DNA of 64,000 nucleotides, taken from Scenedesmus sp. ARA3 (taxonomy: Eukaryota > Chlorophyta > Chlorophyceae > Sphaeropleales > Scenedesmaceae). Made by a program: the position numbers and the translations under genes. How positions within the stretch are numbered: position 1 is the stretch's first letter; each line of letters starts with the position of its first letter. A model generated the notes under the pieces. The model did no database searches, was not told the DNA's origin, and saw nothing but the letters and a program-made list of their open reading frames with translations. The DNA lies in contig RWJK01001175.1 of assembly GCA_004335835.1 (NCBI GenBank), positions 24,976 through 88,975 of the forward strand, written 5' to 3'. This document shows, piece by piece, positions 34,601-44,276 of the stretch.

Positions 34601-37600
34601 CAGCCCAGACAGCTTCTGCTGCAGGCTGCCCACCTCGTGCTTGTACTGCAGCACAAAACAGGCAGGGTGCAACAGAAGAGATTCACATGTGAGTTCAAGA
34701 ACGGCATGGCAACAAGAAGTGATGAACGCAAGCAACGCCAGGTGCTCAGGGGCGAGGCTGGTGTAGCACTGGTTGATTTTGGCTGCAGCACACTCTGAAC
34801 TGATCTTGCAAGCAAGTTGAAGGCCTCAAGGATAAGGGCCTCAATTGTGATGGCAACGATACCACTTCAAAGTGTGCTGCCGCCAAAATCGATCAGTGTC
34901 ACACCAGCCAGCCCAGCAACAACATGCCCACCGCCAAGCAACTGCCTCTGCTGGCACGCCTGGGCCACACCTGGCCTGCGGCTAGGCAATCAGACCTAGA
35001 CCTAGACCTAGGCCTACGTCCCTCATGAATGCATCCTAGGCAATCAACCGCCTGCTGCAGGAGCGCAACTCAGCCACGCAAATGCAGCCGGTGCTCATCA
35101 AGAAGCTTTTGATCTGCTTGCAGGCACAATTATGGGCCCAGCATGCCCACCCAAGACAGCACACACACAGCGGTTAACCACCGGTCAACGCTCGGTCAAA
35201 CGCTGGTCACACTACTGCTGCGCCCACCTGGTCAATGGGGAAGTTGGTCTGCGCGCCGGCGCCGTGCAGGCTGATGGACACCTTGTCATACACGCGCGCT
35301 GCCTCTTCTTCAGTCCTGTAGTATCCCAGGTGTGTGACCTTGCCATGGTACAGGATGCGCGCCTGCCACTGGTTCTTGCGGTTGCTGCTGCCAACACCCA
35401 GGTACCTGCAGCCGAAGCAGCAAGGCATAAGAAGTGTCAACACTAGCCTGATTCTGACAGAAGGCGATTACACACTGCTCTCTGCGGGCTGCAAAGCGGA
35501 TGTCACAGCCTCGCATATGCAGCATCGTATCTCCTGCTGCTGCAGCAATGCTTGACACATGCGCTGCGTTCTACCCTACTCCCATGCTGCTGCTGCTGCT
35601 GCTGCTCCCACCTGCTGGTGCGGCGCCGGTTGGTGAGGCGGCGCCGTGGCAGCTTGGCCCGCTCAGACTTGAGCGTGGCCTTCACCTCCTCACGTGACTT
35701 GCCTGCAGGTGCAGTAGACACGACACACATGCGGCCAGCAGTCAGTACGACTCCAAAACAAGCACACAACTTGTCTGCTGAACAACTGCAAGACGGTGCA
35801 GCCTTCACCTCCTCGCGCGACTTGCCTGCAGGCACAATGACAGCAGCCAGACAACAGCACAGCACACACATCAGGTACGTGCAGCCGCTGCACTGCTGCC
35901 TTGGGCGTGGCCTTCACCTCCTCACGCAATTTGCCTGCAGCATAAAGAGTTGCAGGATATGACACTTTGCAATAGCACAATGCAACATAATGCGCACTTT
36001 ACTTTGCTCGAAGGGCAGCCCGCCAGTGCAGGCGCAGCGCACGCGGCCAGCAGCACAAGCGAACATCAGATACACACAGCCACCGCACTGCCTTGTGCAA
36101 TTTTGTGAACCTGAACCCAGTCTTGCAGACGCATTGCCGGAGTCATGTGCCGTGGCATTCTGCTGGTCAGATGTTGGTGCCTCTCCCTTTGCAGGCGTGC
36201 ATGCGGGTGCTTTCTTGGTGACTTTGAAGAAGCCTTCTAAAACCCCAAAAAACCACCCGCATCAACACCTGCAAAGGTAGAGGCACCGACACCTGCAAAA
36301 CAGCGCCACCACCCCACTTGCCGCCACCACACACTTCCGTGGCGCATGCGCTAACAACAATCATTCCTTTGGCTGTCTTCAACAAAGTACGATCACCATG
36401 ATCACAACACATGCTGCTGGCAAGGACACGATGTGAGAGCTGCAATCGAGTTAAAATTCAGATTCAAATTCAAATTCAAAACAACGCACCGACCAGCTCC
36501 GGCACGCTGTCGTTGTCATACTCCTCAATGGGGAAGTTCAGGATGGCGCGGCAGTTCTGCCTCCCCAGCAGCCCAATGGCAGCGCGGTCATATGCGCGAG
36601 CAGCCGCATCCTCCGTGTCAAAGTAGCCCACCGACACGCCTGCAGACACGTTACGTTTGATTACATATTACGTTGTTAGGTATGGCTGCTTCAGCATGCT
36701 CGTCATGACAGCTCGAAGACACGCCTCCGGGCGGTATGCTTGGGCGGGTGCATGGCATGTACTCGGTGACAAGCAGATAGGGTACAGGGAGCTGCGCGGA
36801 CAGCTGAGGTACAGGCGTGTGGTGCAGCCACACTTACTCTGCTGCTGCTGCTGCTGCTGCTTGCTCGTCCACCGCTGCACTGGCACCACACAATGCACAG
36901 CGCGTGTACCCTGCAATTTTTCCACTGCATTGATCCACTGCAATTTCCCCACTGCGTCTGTAACACACAAGTGCCACATCATGCCGCTCAGCCGCGCACC
37001 TGACTTGCCCAGCGCAGCCACTTTGATCTGCACCCTCCACTTGCGCTTCTTTTTGTCATAGCTCACACCCCTATACTGAGACCTAAACACAGGCTGGCCC
37101 TCACCACCCCCAGCAGCCGCCGCAGCAGCAGCGCCGCTGCTGCGCAGGCTGCTGCCGGCGCCATGAGCTGCTGCTGCTGCAGCCGCCCGCTCCCGCTGAA
37201 CCTCCCGCTGCTGCGCTGCAGCGCGCCCGTTCACCTGCTGCTGCTGCTGCTGCTTGTAGCTGTCGTTGCTGCAGTTGTTCGCTGCGTTGCCGAAGGACAG
37301 CGCGGGGCTGCTGCTGCTGCGCGGGCTGCCGGCGCCGATCTGCGGCAGCGAATGCCCGCCGACGTGCATTGCGCCAGCACCCATGCTGCTTGTGCCGCCC
37401 AGCCCAGCAAACCCAGCAGATGCATCAAATGCACCTCCTGATCCCCCTAGCCCATCAAACTGCGGCAGTCCAGTCCCCAACGGCAGATCTGTGCTGCCGT
37501 GTGATGCAACAGAGTCTGTAGATGGCAGCGCACACGGCCGCAAGCCGCCGCTTACTGCTGCATCAAACGGAGAGCCAGGGTTTGAGCCCACCGGAAACCC

Positions 37601-37972
37601 TGGAAGCACGCCGCACTCCGCTGCGCCGCCTGGCGCACCCCAGGAGTTTGCTGCTGCCATGTCTGGCGCTGCTGCTGCTGCTGCTGCTGCGCCCATGTGG
37701 CCCATGTGATCTTGCTGCATCACCATGAGCCCGCTGCTGCTGTCGCCTTGCACCGGCATGGCATACTGCTGCTGCAGCTGCAGCTGGTTGGGGTCCTGCA
37801 AGTGTCCCATCTCAAACTTCATTGCTTCAGCACCAAAATGGTGCTGCTGCTGCTGCTGCTGCTGGTGTTGGTCCAGGCCTGGGGAGAGCCCCGGCTCCAG
37901 CTTCATATGAGAGTTGTTCATGAACGTGGTTGTCGGAGAGGTTAAGTCACCTGACGGCAGCTGCGCTGACAT
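29214..37972 (-). CDS. Transcription factor with three AP2 DNA-binding repeats and poly-Gln activation-like regions
   Basis: Nine exons (minus): 37972-37000, 36639-36490, 35702-35612, 35405-35228, 34500-34328, 33571-33427, 32504-31488, 31189-30972, 30654-29214. They sum to 1,461 residues with consistent phases. AP2 repeat 1 spans exons 1-2 (YRGVSYDKKKRKWRVQI, then GYFDTEDAAARAYDRAA). A basic linker RRRLTNRRRTSR follows. Repeat 2 fills exon 4 (YLGVGSSNRKNQWQARI, then GYYRTEEEAARVYD). Repeat 3 spans exons 5-6 (YRGVSKKKGRWEAKV, then LFDTELEAARAYD), but its G-F/Y turn is replaced by YRELF. The first exon and exons 7-9 are Gln/Gly/Ser/Met-rich with long poly-Gln, typical of activation domains. Plant AP2-subfamily factors (ANT/WRI1 type) usually have two repeats. 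Nuclear function is inferred from the family. Five of eight introns contain echoes of adjacent exon edges. Confidence 0.93.
31443..31460. repeat. 18-bp perfect palindrome carrying TGTAA on both strands
   Basis: GTTACATGATCATGTAAC is its own reverse complement. It lies inside AP2-gene intron 7, just beyond the donor of exon 7, so the transcript carries TGTAA there. Confidence 0.6.
31563..31606 (-). repeat. Coding CAG array (poly-Gln) in AP2-gene exon 7
   Basis: A nearly pure CTG triplet run on the plus strand reads as a poly-Gln tract in the minus-strand protein. A second, shorter pure run lies in exon 9 around 29871-29908. Confidence 0.85.
32590..32630 (-). repeat. Intronic echo of the 5' edge of AP2-gene exon 7
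   Basis: The copy matches the first ~40 nt of exon 7 (edge 32504) 126 nt upstream in the transcript and keeps a TTGCAG acceptor. A 1-nt loss in a C run breaks the frame, so this copy is not a usable replacement for exon 7. Confidence 0.85.
32941..33190. repeat. Foldback (inverted repeat) in an AP2-gene intron
   Basis: Two arms, about 32941-33066 and 33066-33190, are reverse complements with a very short loop. They include a perfect 33-bp match between 32955-32987 and 33141-33173 and looser pairing elsewhere. The loop-proximal part (33036-33095) resembles the 3' edge of exon 6 with its donor (33422-33460) in both orientations. The transcript would fold into a long hairpin. It could be a small-RNA precursor or a MITE-like foldback; the sequence alone does not decide. 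Confidence 0.8.
33211..33245 (-). repeat. Intronic copy of an internal part of AP2-gene exon 6
   Basis: This matches exon 6 at 33452-33485 (encoding NFKDSCPPDVA) at an offset of 241 nt, downstream of exon 6 in the transcript and immediately next to the foldback. It diverges before the donor, so it is not a complete exon copy. Confidence 0.85.
33655..33692 (-). repeat. Intronic echo of the 5' edge of AP2-gene exon 6
   Basis: The copied edge is at 33686, against 33571 in the real exon, 115 nt upstream in the transcript. It retains an AACAG acceptor and in-frame ELFDTELEAAR, then diverges. Confidence 0.85.
33895..34327 (-). repeat. Three tandem copies of the 3' edge of AP2-gene exon 5 with its donor
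   Basis: Copies of the exon end plus GTGAGG donor lie at 33902-33942, 34009-34032 and 34199-34238, after the real exon end at 34328. The first and third also share downstream intron sequence, so the duplicated unit is roughly 110-130 nt of exon edge plus intron. All encode ...NRKWAYR before the donor. The middle copy is preceded by TTTACAG and the first by TGGCAG, both acceptor-like. Confidence 0.9.
34589..34650 (-). repeat. Intronic echo of the 5' edge of AP2-gene exon 5
   Basis: The copy edge is at 34644 and the real edge at 34500, an offset of 144 nt. It includes the TGCTGCAG acceptor and about 50 nt of exon (YKHEVGSLQQKLSGLT) with a single, synonymous, difference that I can see. Confidence 0.9.
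35803..35940 (-). repeat. Two intronic echoes of the 5' edge of AP2-gene exon 3
   Basis: Copies with edges at 35825 and 35934, against the real edge at 35702, each follow a CCTGCAG or GCTGCAG acceptor. They encode GKSREEVKA and GKLREEVKA before diverging. Spacings are 123 and 109 nt. Confidence 0.88.
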
Positions 37973-40870
37973 TGGCTTGGCCCGCGATCATGCACTGCTT
38001 CTGCTGCGCCTCCGGCAAACTGCAATTCGCTTGCGCTGCACACTGACAGATGTGCTGCTTGACAGGGTTGGCCTGCTCCCGCTGCTGTTATGTGGGCCCC
38101 GCTGCTGCAAGCAAGCGCACCAGATGTTGCTGCCTGCTAGCAACAGCTGCGGAGCCCTAGAGCACTGATGCCATGGCTGCTATGCTGCTCTGAGTTGCCG
38201 CAAGGACCTGCAAGCAGCAGCAGCAGTGGAAGCAGCAGCAGTGGAAGCACAGTGAGTACAGCAGCGTGAGGCTGGGAAGCAGCAATCAAGATGCCCTTTA
38301 GGTGATGTCTTCTAGACAATTAGAGGAAATTGGACAGGGTAAGTGAGCCATACTTACAGACACGGCTGAGCTAGGGTGGCATGACCACGTGAGACGACAC
38401 GGCAGCTCTGAGCATGTGCAGTTGATTCCGGGCAAAGAAATAGGTTGCTCCGCATAACATGCAGGCGCTCCAAGGCCTAATTGACACGTTGTGACCGAAG
38501 GTGTCGAGGGCGAACAACAAAAGGCAGACCGGAGACAAGGTACAGTGCCACACGGAAGTATGTCTTAAACTAAATGACTTTCGTATCCCTCACGCAGCCC
38601 AATGCATGCGTGTCGCTCGGAGACCCTGAATACGCTCGGCTAGGCACTCACCAGCTCTCCAGGCAACTGATCAAAGCAGTTTTGGTTCACCAAAGCATAC
38701 AGGTATCAAGATCAATCCGAGGAGGCCAGCAACGAAAAGTTGGTCGACATTTCGTGCTCAGTGATGGGTGGCCGCTGATCTTGCAATTCAGTTAGCGTAG
38801 CTGGTGATTGCTTGGCATTCGTTATCCAATGAGCGTTCCTGGTACTCTCCACGTCCAAACAAGGCGGTCTAGGTTTCACGATTCACGATTGAATCTCACG
38901 AACCTCGATCCAGCCAAGGAATGCACGCAGCGTTCTGAAAGAAGGTTATTTTTACAATCAGCCCTGGCGCTGAAAGATGCGTGATCACGCAGTTTAACTA
39001 TGGGCTCTCACTGAGGTTCCTGTCCAACATCATATGGTCTTTGAACCGCTTCCCTTGCGTGCTGGACAGTGCTCAAGCAGATCAATGCATACCATGATCT
39101 ATGAAGCTGAAGCTTGTCACGCTGCAACCAGGTTAGTAAGCACACATCAGTCAGGACAAAGCACTGCAGGACTCTGCTCTCAGAGCAGTGCTTTAGGAAA
39201 ATGCACCAGTTTCGTGGATCTGGCTGCGACAGCCGAACGCGAGCAGCTGTGGAAGATCATTTTGGCTGGTATGAAGGGGTGTGTGTGCTGTTTGGGGCTC
39301 TTGGTTGGCGGAGAGCGCTTGATCAAGCAGGCAAGTGACCTGCCAGTGGAGCAAACCCAGGACATGAAAGAAACGGCTGGATCGCCGGTATACATAGTTT
39401 TTGTTCAGCAGGCAGAAAGCGTAGGATTCCATCCTTTTACATGACGCTTCGCAGATGTATCCTCTGATGTAGCAGACTCTGCAAAAAGTCTGCAGTTTAG
39501 TGGATCACACTCATTCAGTGAATCACGATTTGTGTGTTCCACGAGGGGAACACAGCCCGTTTCCGAGCCCATCACACTCATGTTCAAATCGGATTCATCG
39601 ACTCTGACAACACCGTCAGGGTGGTGGTGGTAGCACGGCGCCACACACATGCTGCAATCACCACCACGGCAGCCGCTGCCAAGCAACACATGTGATTGTT
39701 CAATCACTTGGCAACCCTGCCACTACACCTGACAGCAGCACCATACACAGCCTGTGCTGGTGAATGGCAAGTCAAGAGCTCACCCGGGTGATGACATCAT
39801 TTCAAAATTGTGTGAAAACACGTGTCACATTCCAGAGTCAGGTCATAGCCAGTAAGGCCACACTTCATACACAAGCCTGCCAGGGCATAATCACCTGCTG
39901 ATCAAAAGCAAGATAGTACTACTACTGGCTGTGACAGCCACCGACTGACACCACTGTGTGAGGTTGTGTCTGTGAAGCCTCCCACTGAAGCACTGTAGGC
40001 CTTGTTCCTGTCACCCACGCAGAGACGTGTACAGTACATGCCTAGCACAAGCTGTTGCTTGGTGAGCTGCCAAACCCCTCAACAGCCCTGATGTGAGCTG
40101 ATCTTATCGCTGGCCAGTGGCTAGGCGATCAAAACAGCCGCACGCTTGCAGGCGGTCCGTATGATCCCTCGACACCGGGCTCTCAACGGCTGCCTGCTAG
40201 GCTGTTAGTAACTGTTAGTAACAGCGCCACTGGCTGTCAGCCGGCAGTTACGTCCATTGCCACCCGTTTGGCTGATAGCCGGCAGCATGCCAACTCGGTA
40301 GAAGCTGATGGCAGCAAGTGCTGCAATGCACTGCAGGGTTGAGCAGTGCTGCTGCATGGCGAGGATGCATGATGGCCGACTCTGCTGATGCGCTGATGAC
40401 GTTGGTTTGCCAGCAAGGCCACTTCTGGATTGGATTGAAGTTGAACCGTGGCAGGTGCATGCTGAGGAGCGCTGATGGCGGCTGCTGGCTGCCAGTGACG
40501 TGCTGCTGGAGGGACTGCTGCAGCAGCCGAAGCTGCTACCGCTGCTGCTGCTGCTGCTGCTGCTGGGTGTTCTGTAGTTGTTGGCTGTCGGTGATGCGCT
40601 GCTGGAGGGACCGCTGCAGCAGCAGCTGCTGCTGCTGTGTGAGGGCAGGGCGCTGGCACTGCTTGGCGCACCATCCTGATGATCATGTCGGCGGGCAGGG
40701 TACACTTGCCGCTGCACCCTAATATGCTGATGGTGGTAGTTAGTGTGCGCCTTTGCTGTGGATTTGCTCGCACTGCTGCTGGTTGCAGCTTCTGGGAAAT
40801 GCAAAACAAGTTGCAGGGATTGATGCGCAAGCTGGCTGCCAAGCACTTCAGCGGTTAGCAGCTGTGCCAC
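37973..40870. other. AP2-gene 5' flank and intergenic DNA, no confident gene
   Basis: No supportable gene. The first few hundred bases are the AP2-gene promoter side. From about 38.3 to 39.9 kb the sequence has few CTG triplets and looks lower in GC than its surroundings. A 136-codon plus-strand ORF (39034-39444) has an ATG but no recognisable domain. From 40.2 to 40.87 kb triplet-rich sequence returns downstream of the small gene at 40871; its long minus-strand frames are low complexity and read mostly Ser/Ala/Gln/Pro. Confidence 0.4.
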
Positions 40871-41749
40871 TTATGGCGGCCCGCATGCTGTGCTTTGCTG
40901 CTCACTGCCGGGTGCTGCAGCATGTGTTGCTGCATCCTGCTGGCTGCTGCTGCCGGGTTGTGTGGCTGCCTCTGCTGGAGCCTTGTCAGTTCCTTCTTCT
41001 TCACCCTGCTGCTCAGGCTGCTGCTGTTGCTGCTGCCATTGGTACGCCTTTGCAAAAGCCTCCTGCAACAGAAAGGTCCAGTACAAAGATGGAACATATG
41101 TACAAAAGCCCTGTCCCTGCGGCTGTTTCACATAGCATGCCCCCTCAAAGCATGCCAGGCGCTGCAATGCAAGGGCCAACCGCCGATGCAACTGACACCA
41201 GGCCAAAGCACAGCTAGTAACTGTGCGTCAGGGCAAATTACGACATGCTGCCACCATTCAAACCATAGCAGAAATTTATAGGTACACCTGGTGGTTTCCT
41301 CACATCACGCAATACATGTACTTCCTGCATGTGCTGCGTTTGCACTACAGTACGGGCGTTACCTGCAGGCCAGAGATGGGCAGCGCCGTGTCCTCCAGCA
41401 AGTCTGGCCCCTGTTCTGGAGGCTGCAGCGCATATAAAAGTAGTGATCTGCTACATCAAGGCGATTGACAGTGTGTGCAGCAGCTTGCAATCGCCAAACC
41501 GGCCACTGGCTAGAGAACACTCACCAGCACCTGGTTAGGGTGCACTGGCTCGCCCGGGGCTCCTAGGTGGTGGCTTGCAGCATCAAGGTTTTTGTCGTTA
41601 TCCATGTCACTCACAGAATCAGTTCGAGGGCTATGGAAAGCTCGACGGACAGAGCTTGGCCCAGGATGTACACCAACCGAAGGCAACACCCGTACACACG
41701 AGGCTGCAGGCGATGCTAATCCTTGCAGCATTACGTGCTTACAAATCAT
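40871..41749 (-). CDS. Small unknown protein with mitochondrial-like leader
   Basis: Three phase-0 exons: 41749-41525, 41422-41363, 41062-40871, giving 158 residues. The N-terminus is rich in Ala, Ser, Val and Arg and contains RRAFHSPR, which resembles a mitochondrial presequence cleavage region. A second ATG at 41731 would also give such a leader. The middle part is acidic (PPEQGPDLLEDTALPISGLQ) and the C-terminus is a Gln/Glu/Ala/Ser-rich tail. I recognise no family. The gene model rests on clean GT-AG junctions (GTGAGT, GTAACG; GCTGCAG, GTTGCAG). The neighbour LSm7 is transcribed toward it on the same strand, and a TGTAA for LSm7 (plus TTACA 41739-41743) overlaps this gene's upstream edge. 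Confidence 0.6.
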
Positions 41750-42104
41750 ACTCGTGGGTCACAGCCATCGGCTACTCAGCAGCTGTCGTCGCTTTTAAAG
41801 AGGCACCACTGCCCCATCTGAGATAACATTGGCACAAGCCAGGTGACACCTGATAACACCCTAGCACAGGAAGAGCATCAGCTTCGCACAAACGACACTA
41901 ACAGAACAAAGTCATACCCGCCGATTAGCAGGCTGATGTGCTGTGCAGGCAATTGGGTGCAGGCCTCCGTGACAATCTGTTCTTGCCTGACTGCCGCTAC
42001 AGACAGCAGAACTTGCAATCACACCACACAACACCCCCAATTCGTGCTGATTGCTTGCACATCGCCATGATGCCTGCTCATTTGCACTAGACTACTGCTA
42101 AACA

Positions 42105-43512
42105 TCACTGCTCCTCCGCTGCCTGCATGAAAGGGTTGGCGATCTCCTCTGCTCCTGCTGTAGGAGCCACCATAGTGACCGCAGTGCCTCTGCACACCTG
42201 CAGCCACACGGCAGCAGCGCAGCCATGCCCAGCAGCACAAACATTTGTTTGAGATATGTATCCAACAGCAGCTATGCAAATCTACATGCAAGGTGTCTCC
42301 CACAGAGATTGCTGCTCGGTGCTGCGGCTGGCTGGGTGCTGCGCAGACTTAGCGTGCTTCTGCAAAGCCACTGCTGCTGGCCAGGGCTTGTGGGCAGGTG
42401 CTGCAGTCGCAGGTGTTGGTGACAGGCTGCCTGTCTCTCTGTGCACCGGCCGCCGCACTTGCAGCTATTGCTACTGCTGCCATTGTGCTGCTGCTGCTGC
42501 TACTGCTGCCAACAGGGCATGCTGCAAGCAGCATGTTGTGCTGACACTAGGGCTGACCTGCGGCCATGCTGTCCCTGCTGCTGCAGTTGCTGCTGCTGTG
42601 AGTGTTGCTGCGGGTGTTGCTACTCACTATTACTCCCAGCGTCCGTGTCTCATCTGTTACCCGCATTGGGTCCGTAGGGTCTGCAAACACCATCAAATTG
42701 AGGTTGTTGAGAAACAATGATGCGATCACTATGGTTGCAAAAGAACCGGCAGCAAGTTGCAAGCTTTGCATGTGTTGGCCATACATGCCGCACAGCATTG
42801 CAAAAAAAACATTCCACAAAGGCATCAGTTCCCTCCTGCTTCCCAAACCACGTGCAGTCTGCAGCGCGGTTGGCTGCAAAACATCACTTTCACCCTAGCT
42901 GTGCTGCATTCCTGTGCCGCCCTTCCAGCGCTGCCCTGCCATATGTTGTGTAGATTTGCAGGCCTAATGATAACAAATGGCATGCACTACAGTTGTAGTC
43001 GCAGCACTGCAGGCTGAGAAGGCAGGGCAGGCAGCCAGGTACCACCTGCTGCTGCGGGTCAGCTGCAGCTACTGTTGCCCATCAGCTGCAGCTGCTCCTG
43101 CTAGACAGCCACAGCTGTACATATGGACACCGAAACCCTGCTGCTGCTGCTGCTGCTGCTTACCTCTCAGGTACTCCACAGCCTCGTCCAGCACCACATT
43201 CAGCAGCTGATCATAGCCCTTGAGCACACCACTGACTGCAGCACGCAAAGCACGGCCAATCACACAAATGGCTTGGTAAGTTGCAAAATCTTTGGTGAGC
43301 AGTATTGCTACATCAGTGCTAAGAAAGTTCAACAAGGCAATAGACCGCTTCACTTAGATGCAAAGGGCAGTACAGCAGGCTGAGGCATGCAGCTGGGCTG
43401 CATTACCATTGCAGCAGCATGTGTGCTCACCTTCTCTACCACCAGCGAGCTTGACACGAACTCCCTTGTCTATGAACTTGGCCAAGTCAAGTGCGCTCTC
43501 CTTCTTAGACAT
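42105..43512 (-). CDS. LSM7: U6 snRNA-associated Sm-like protein LSm7
   Basis: Four exons: 43512-43431, 43235-43164, 42680-42628, 42197-42105, encoding 99 residues, the usual length of LSm7. The protein starts MSKKESALDLAKFIDKGV, has the Sm1-type VRVKLAGGRE and GVLKGYDQLLNVVLDEAVEYLR, and ends with the Sm2-type LGVIVCRGTAVTMVAP. LSm7 is a subunit of the LSm2-8 ring that binds the U6 snRNA 3' end in the nucleus and of the cytoplasmic LSm1-7 ring in mRNA decay. Start ATG and all splice phases are unambiguous. It is divergent from the ABC ATPase gene. Confidence 0.97.
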
Positions 43513-44084
43513 GGCAGCCTGCTGCTGCTGCCTTGCTGTTGCTGCTGCTGCTCCTGCTACTGCTGCTGCTCCACCTGGCTACCGGGTGAGTGAGGTGGAT
43601 CGGCACAATCGGAGAATATATATCGGATGGCAGCTTCTAAGGAACAGCAACGACCACAGACTGCAAGATCGCGTTTAAGGCAACTTTTGAACAACTTGGC
43701 GCTTCAGGCGCAGTGAGTCTGGTTGTGTTGCTTGTATGCAAACGTCTAAGATTTTATACCGAGCAATAGCGTGCACAAGGCAGTTGAGCGTGTGTTGTCA
43801 AGTCGCACATAACAGTGGCATCACATGACTGTCACTGTGCACTGCTGCAGCTCAAGTCTGTGCAGAGTGGGCAGCTGAGCAGCATACGTGCATTTGCTTG
43901 CTGCAAACTGAATAGTGATTTTGTTGCTGTAGTGCACCCGTAACCAGTATCCCTGTGAGACATAGCCGGCTAGCACCTACAAGCACTGCTGCTGCCGCTG
44001 CCATTTGCTGCCACTGCAGCTGTGCATACAGTGCTAGATCCTAGAAGGCATAACAATCAAACTGAATATCAACAGTGCGGCAAT
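43513..44084. promoter_or_regulatory. Divergent promoter region between LSm7 and the ABC ATPase
   Basis: About 570 bp separate the two ATGs. A TATA-like run ATATATAT at 43616-43623 sits about 105 bp upstream of the LSm7 ATG and could be its core promoter. No other gene is seen. Confidence 0.4.
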
Positions 44085-44238
44085 ATGCCTGCTTGTTCTG
44101 GGTGCTTACATGCACGCCATCTAGCCGGCAGCAGAGCCAGCAGCAGCAAACGCAGCCTGTGCAGCAGCAGAAGCAGCAAGCCGCAGCTTGCGAAGCAGCT
44201 GCAATCACGGACAATTCGGCTACAACAACATGTAGTAG

Positions 44239-44276
<38 letters not shown>

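Noticed and set aside
39034..39444. 136-codon plus-strand ORF with ATG
   Set aside because: No recognisable motif, no supporting splice structure, in a compositionally odd intergenic region; kept only as a note.
40205..40870. Minus-strand 201- and 221-codon frames below the small gene
   Set aside because: Low-complexity Ser/Ala/Gln with no domain, and beyond the stop of the gene at 40871; probably 3' flank.
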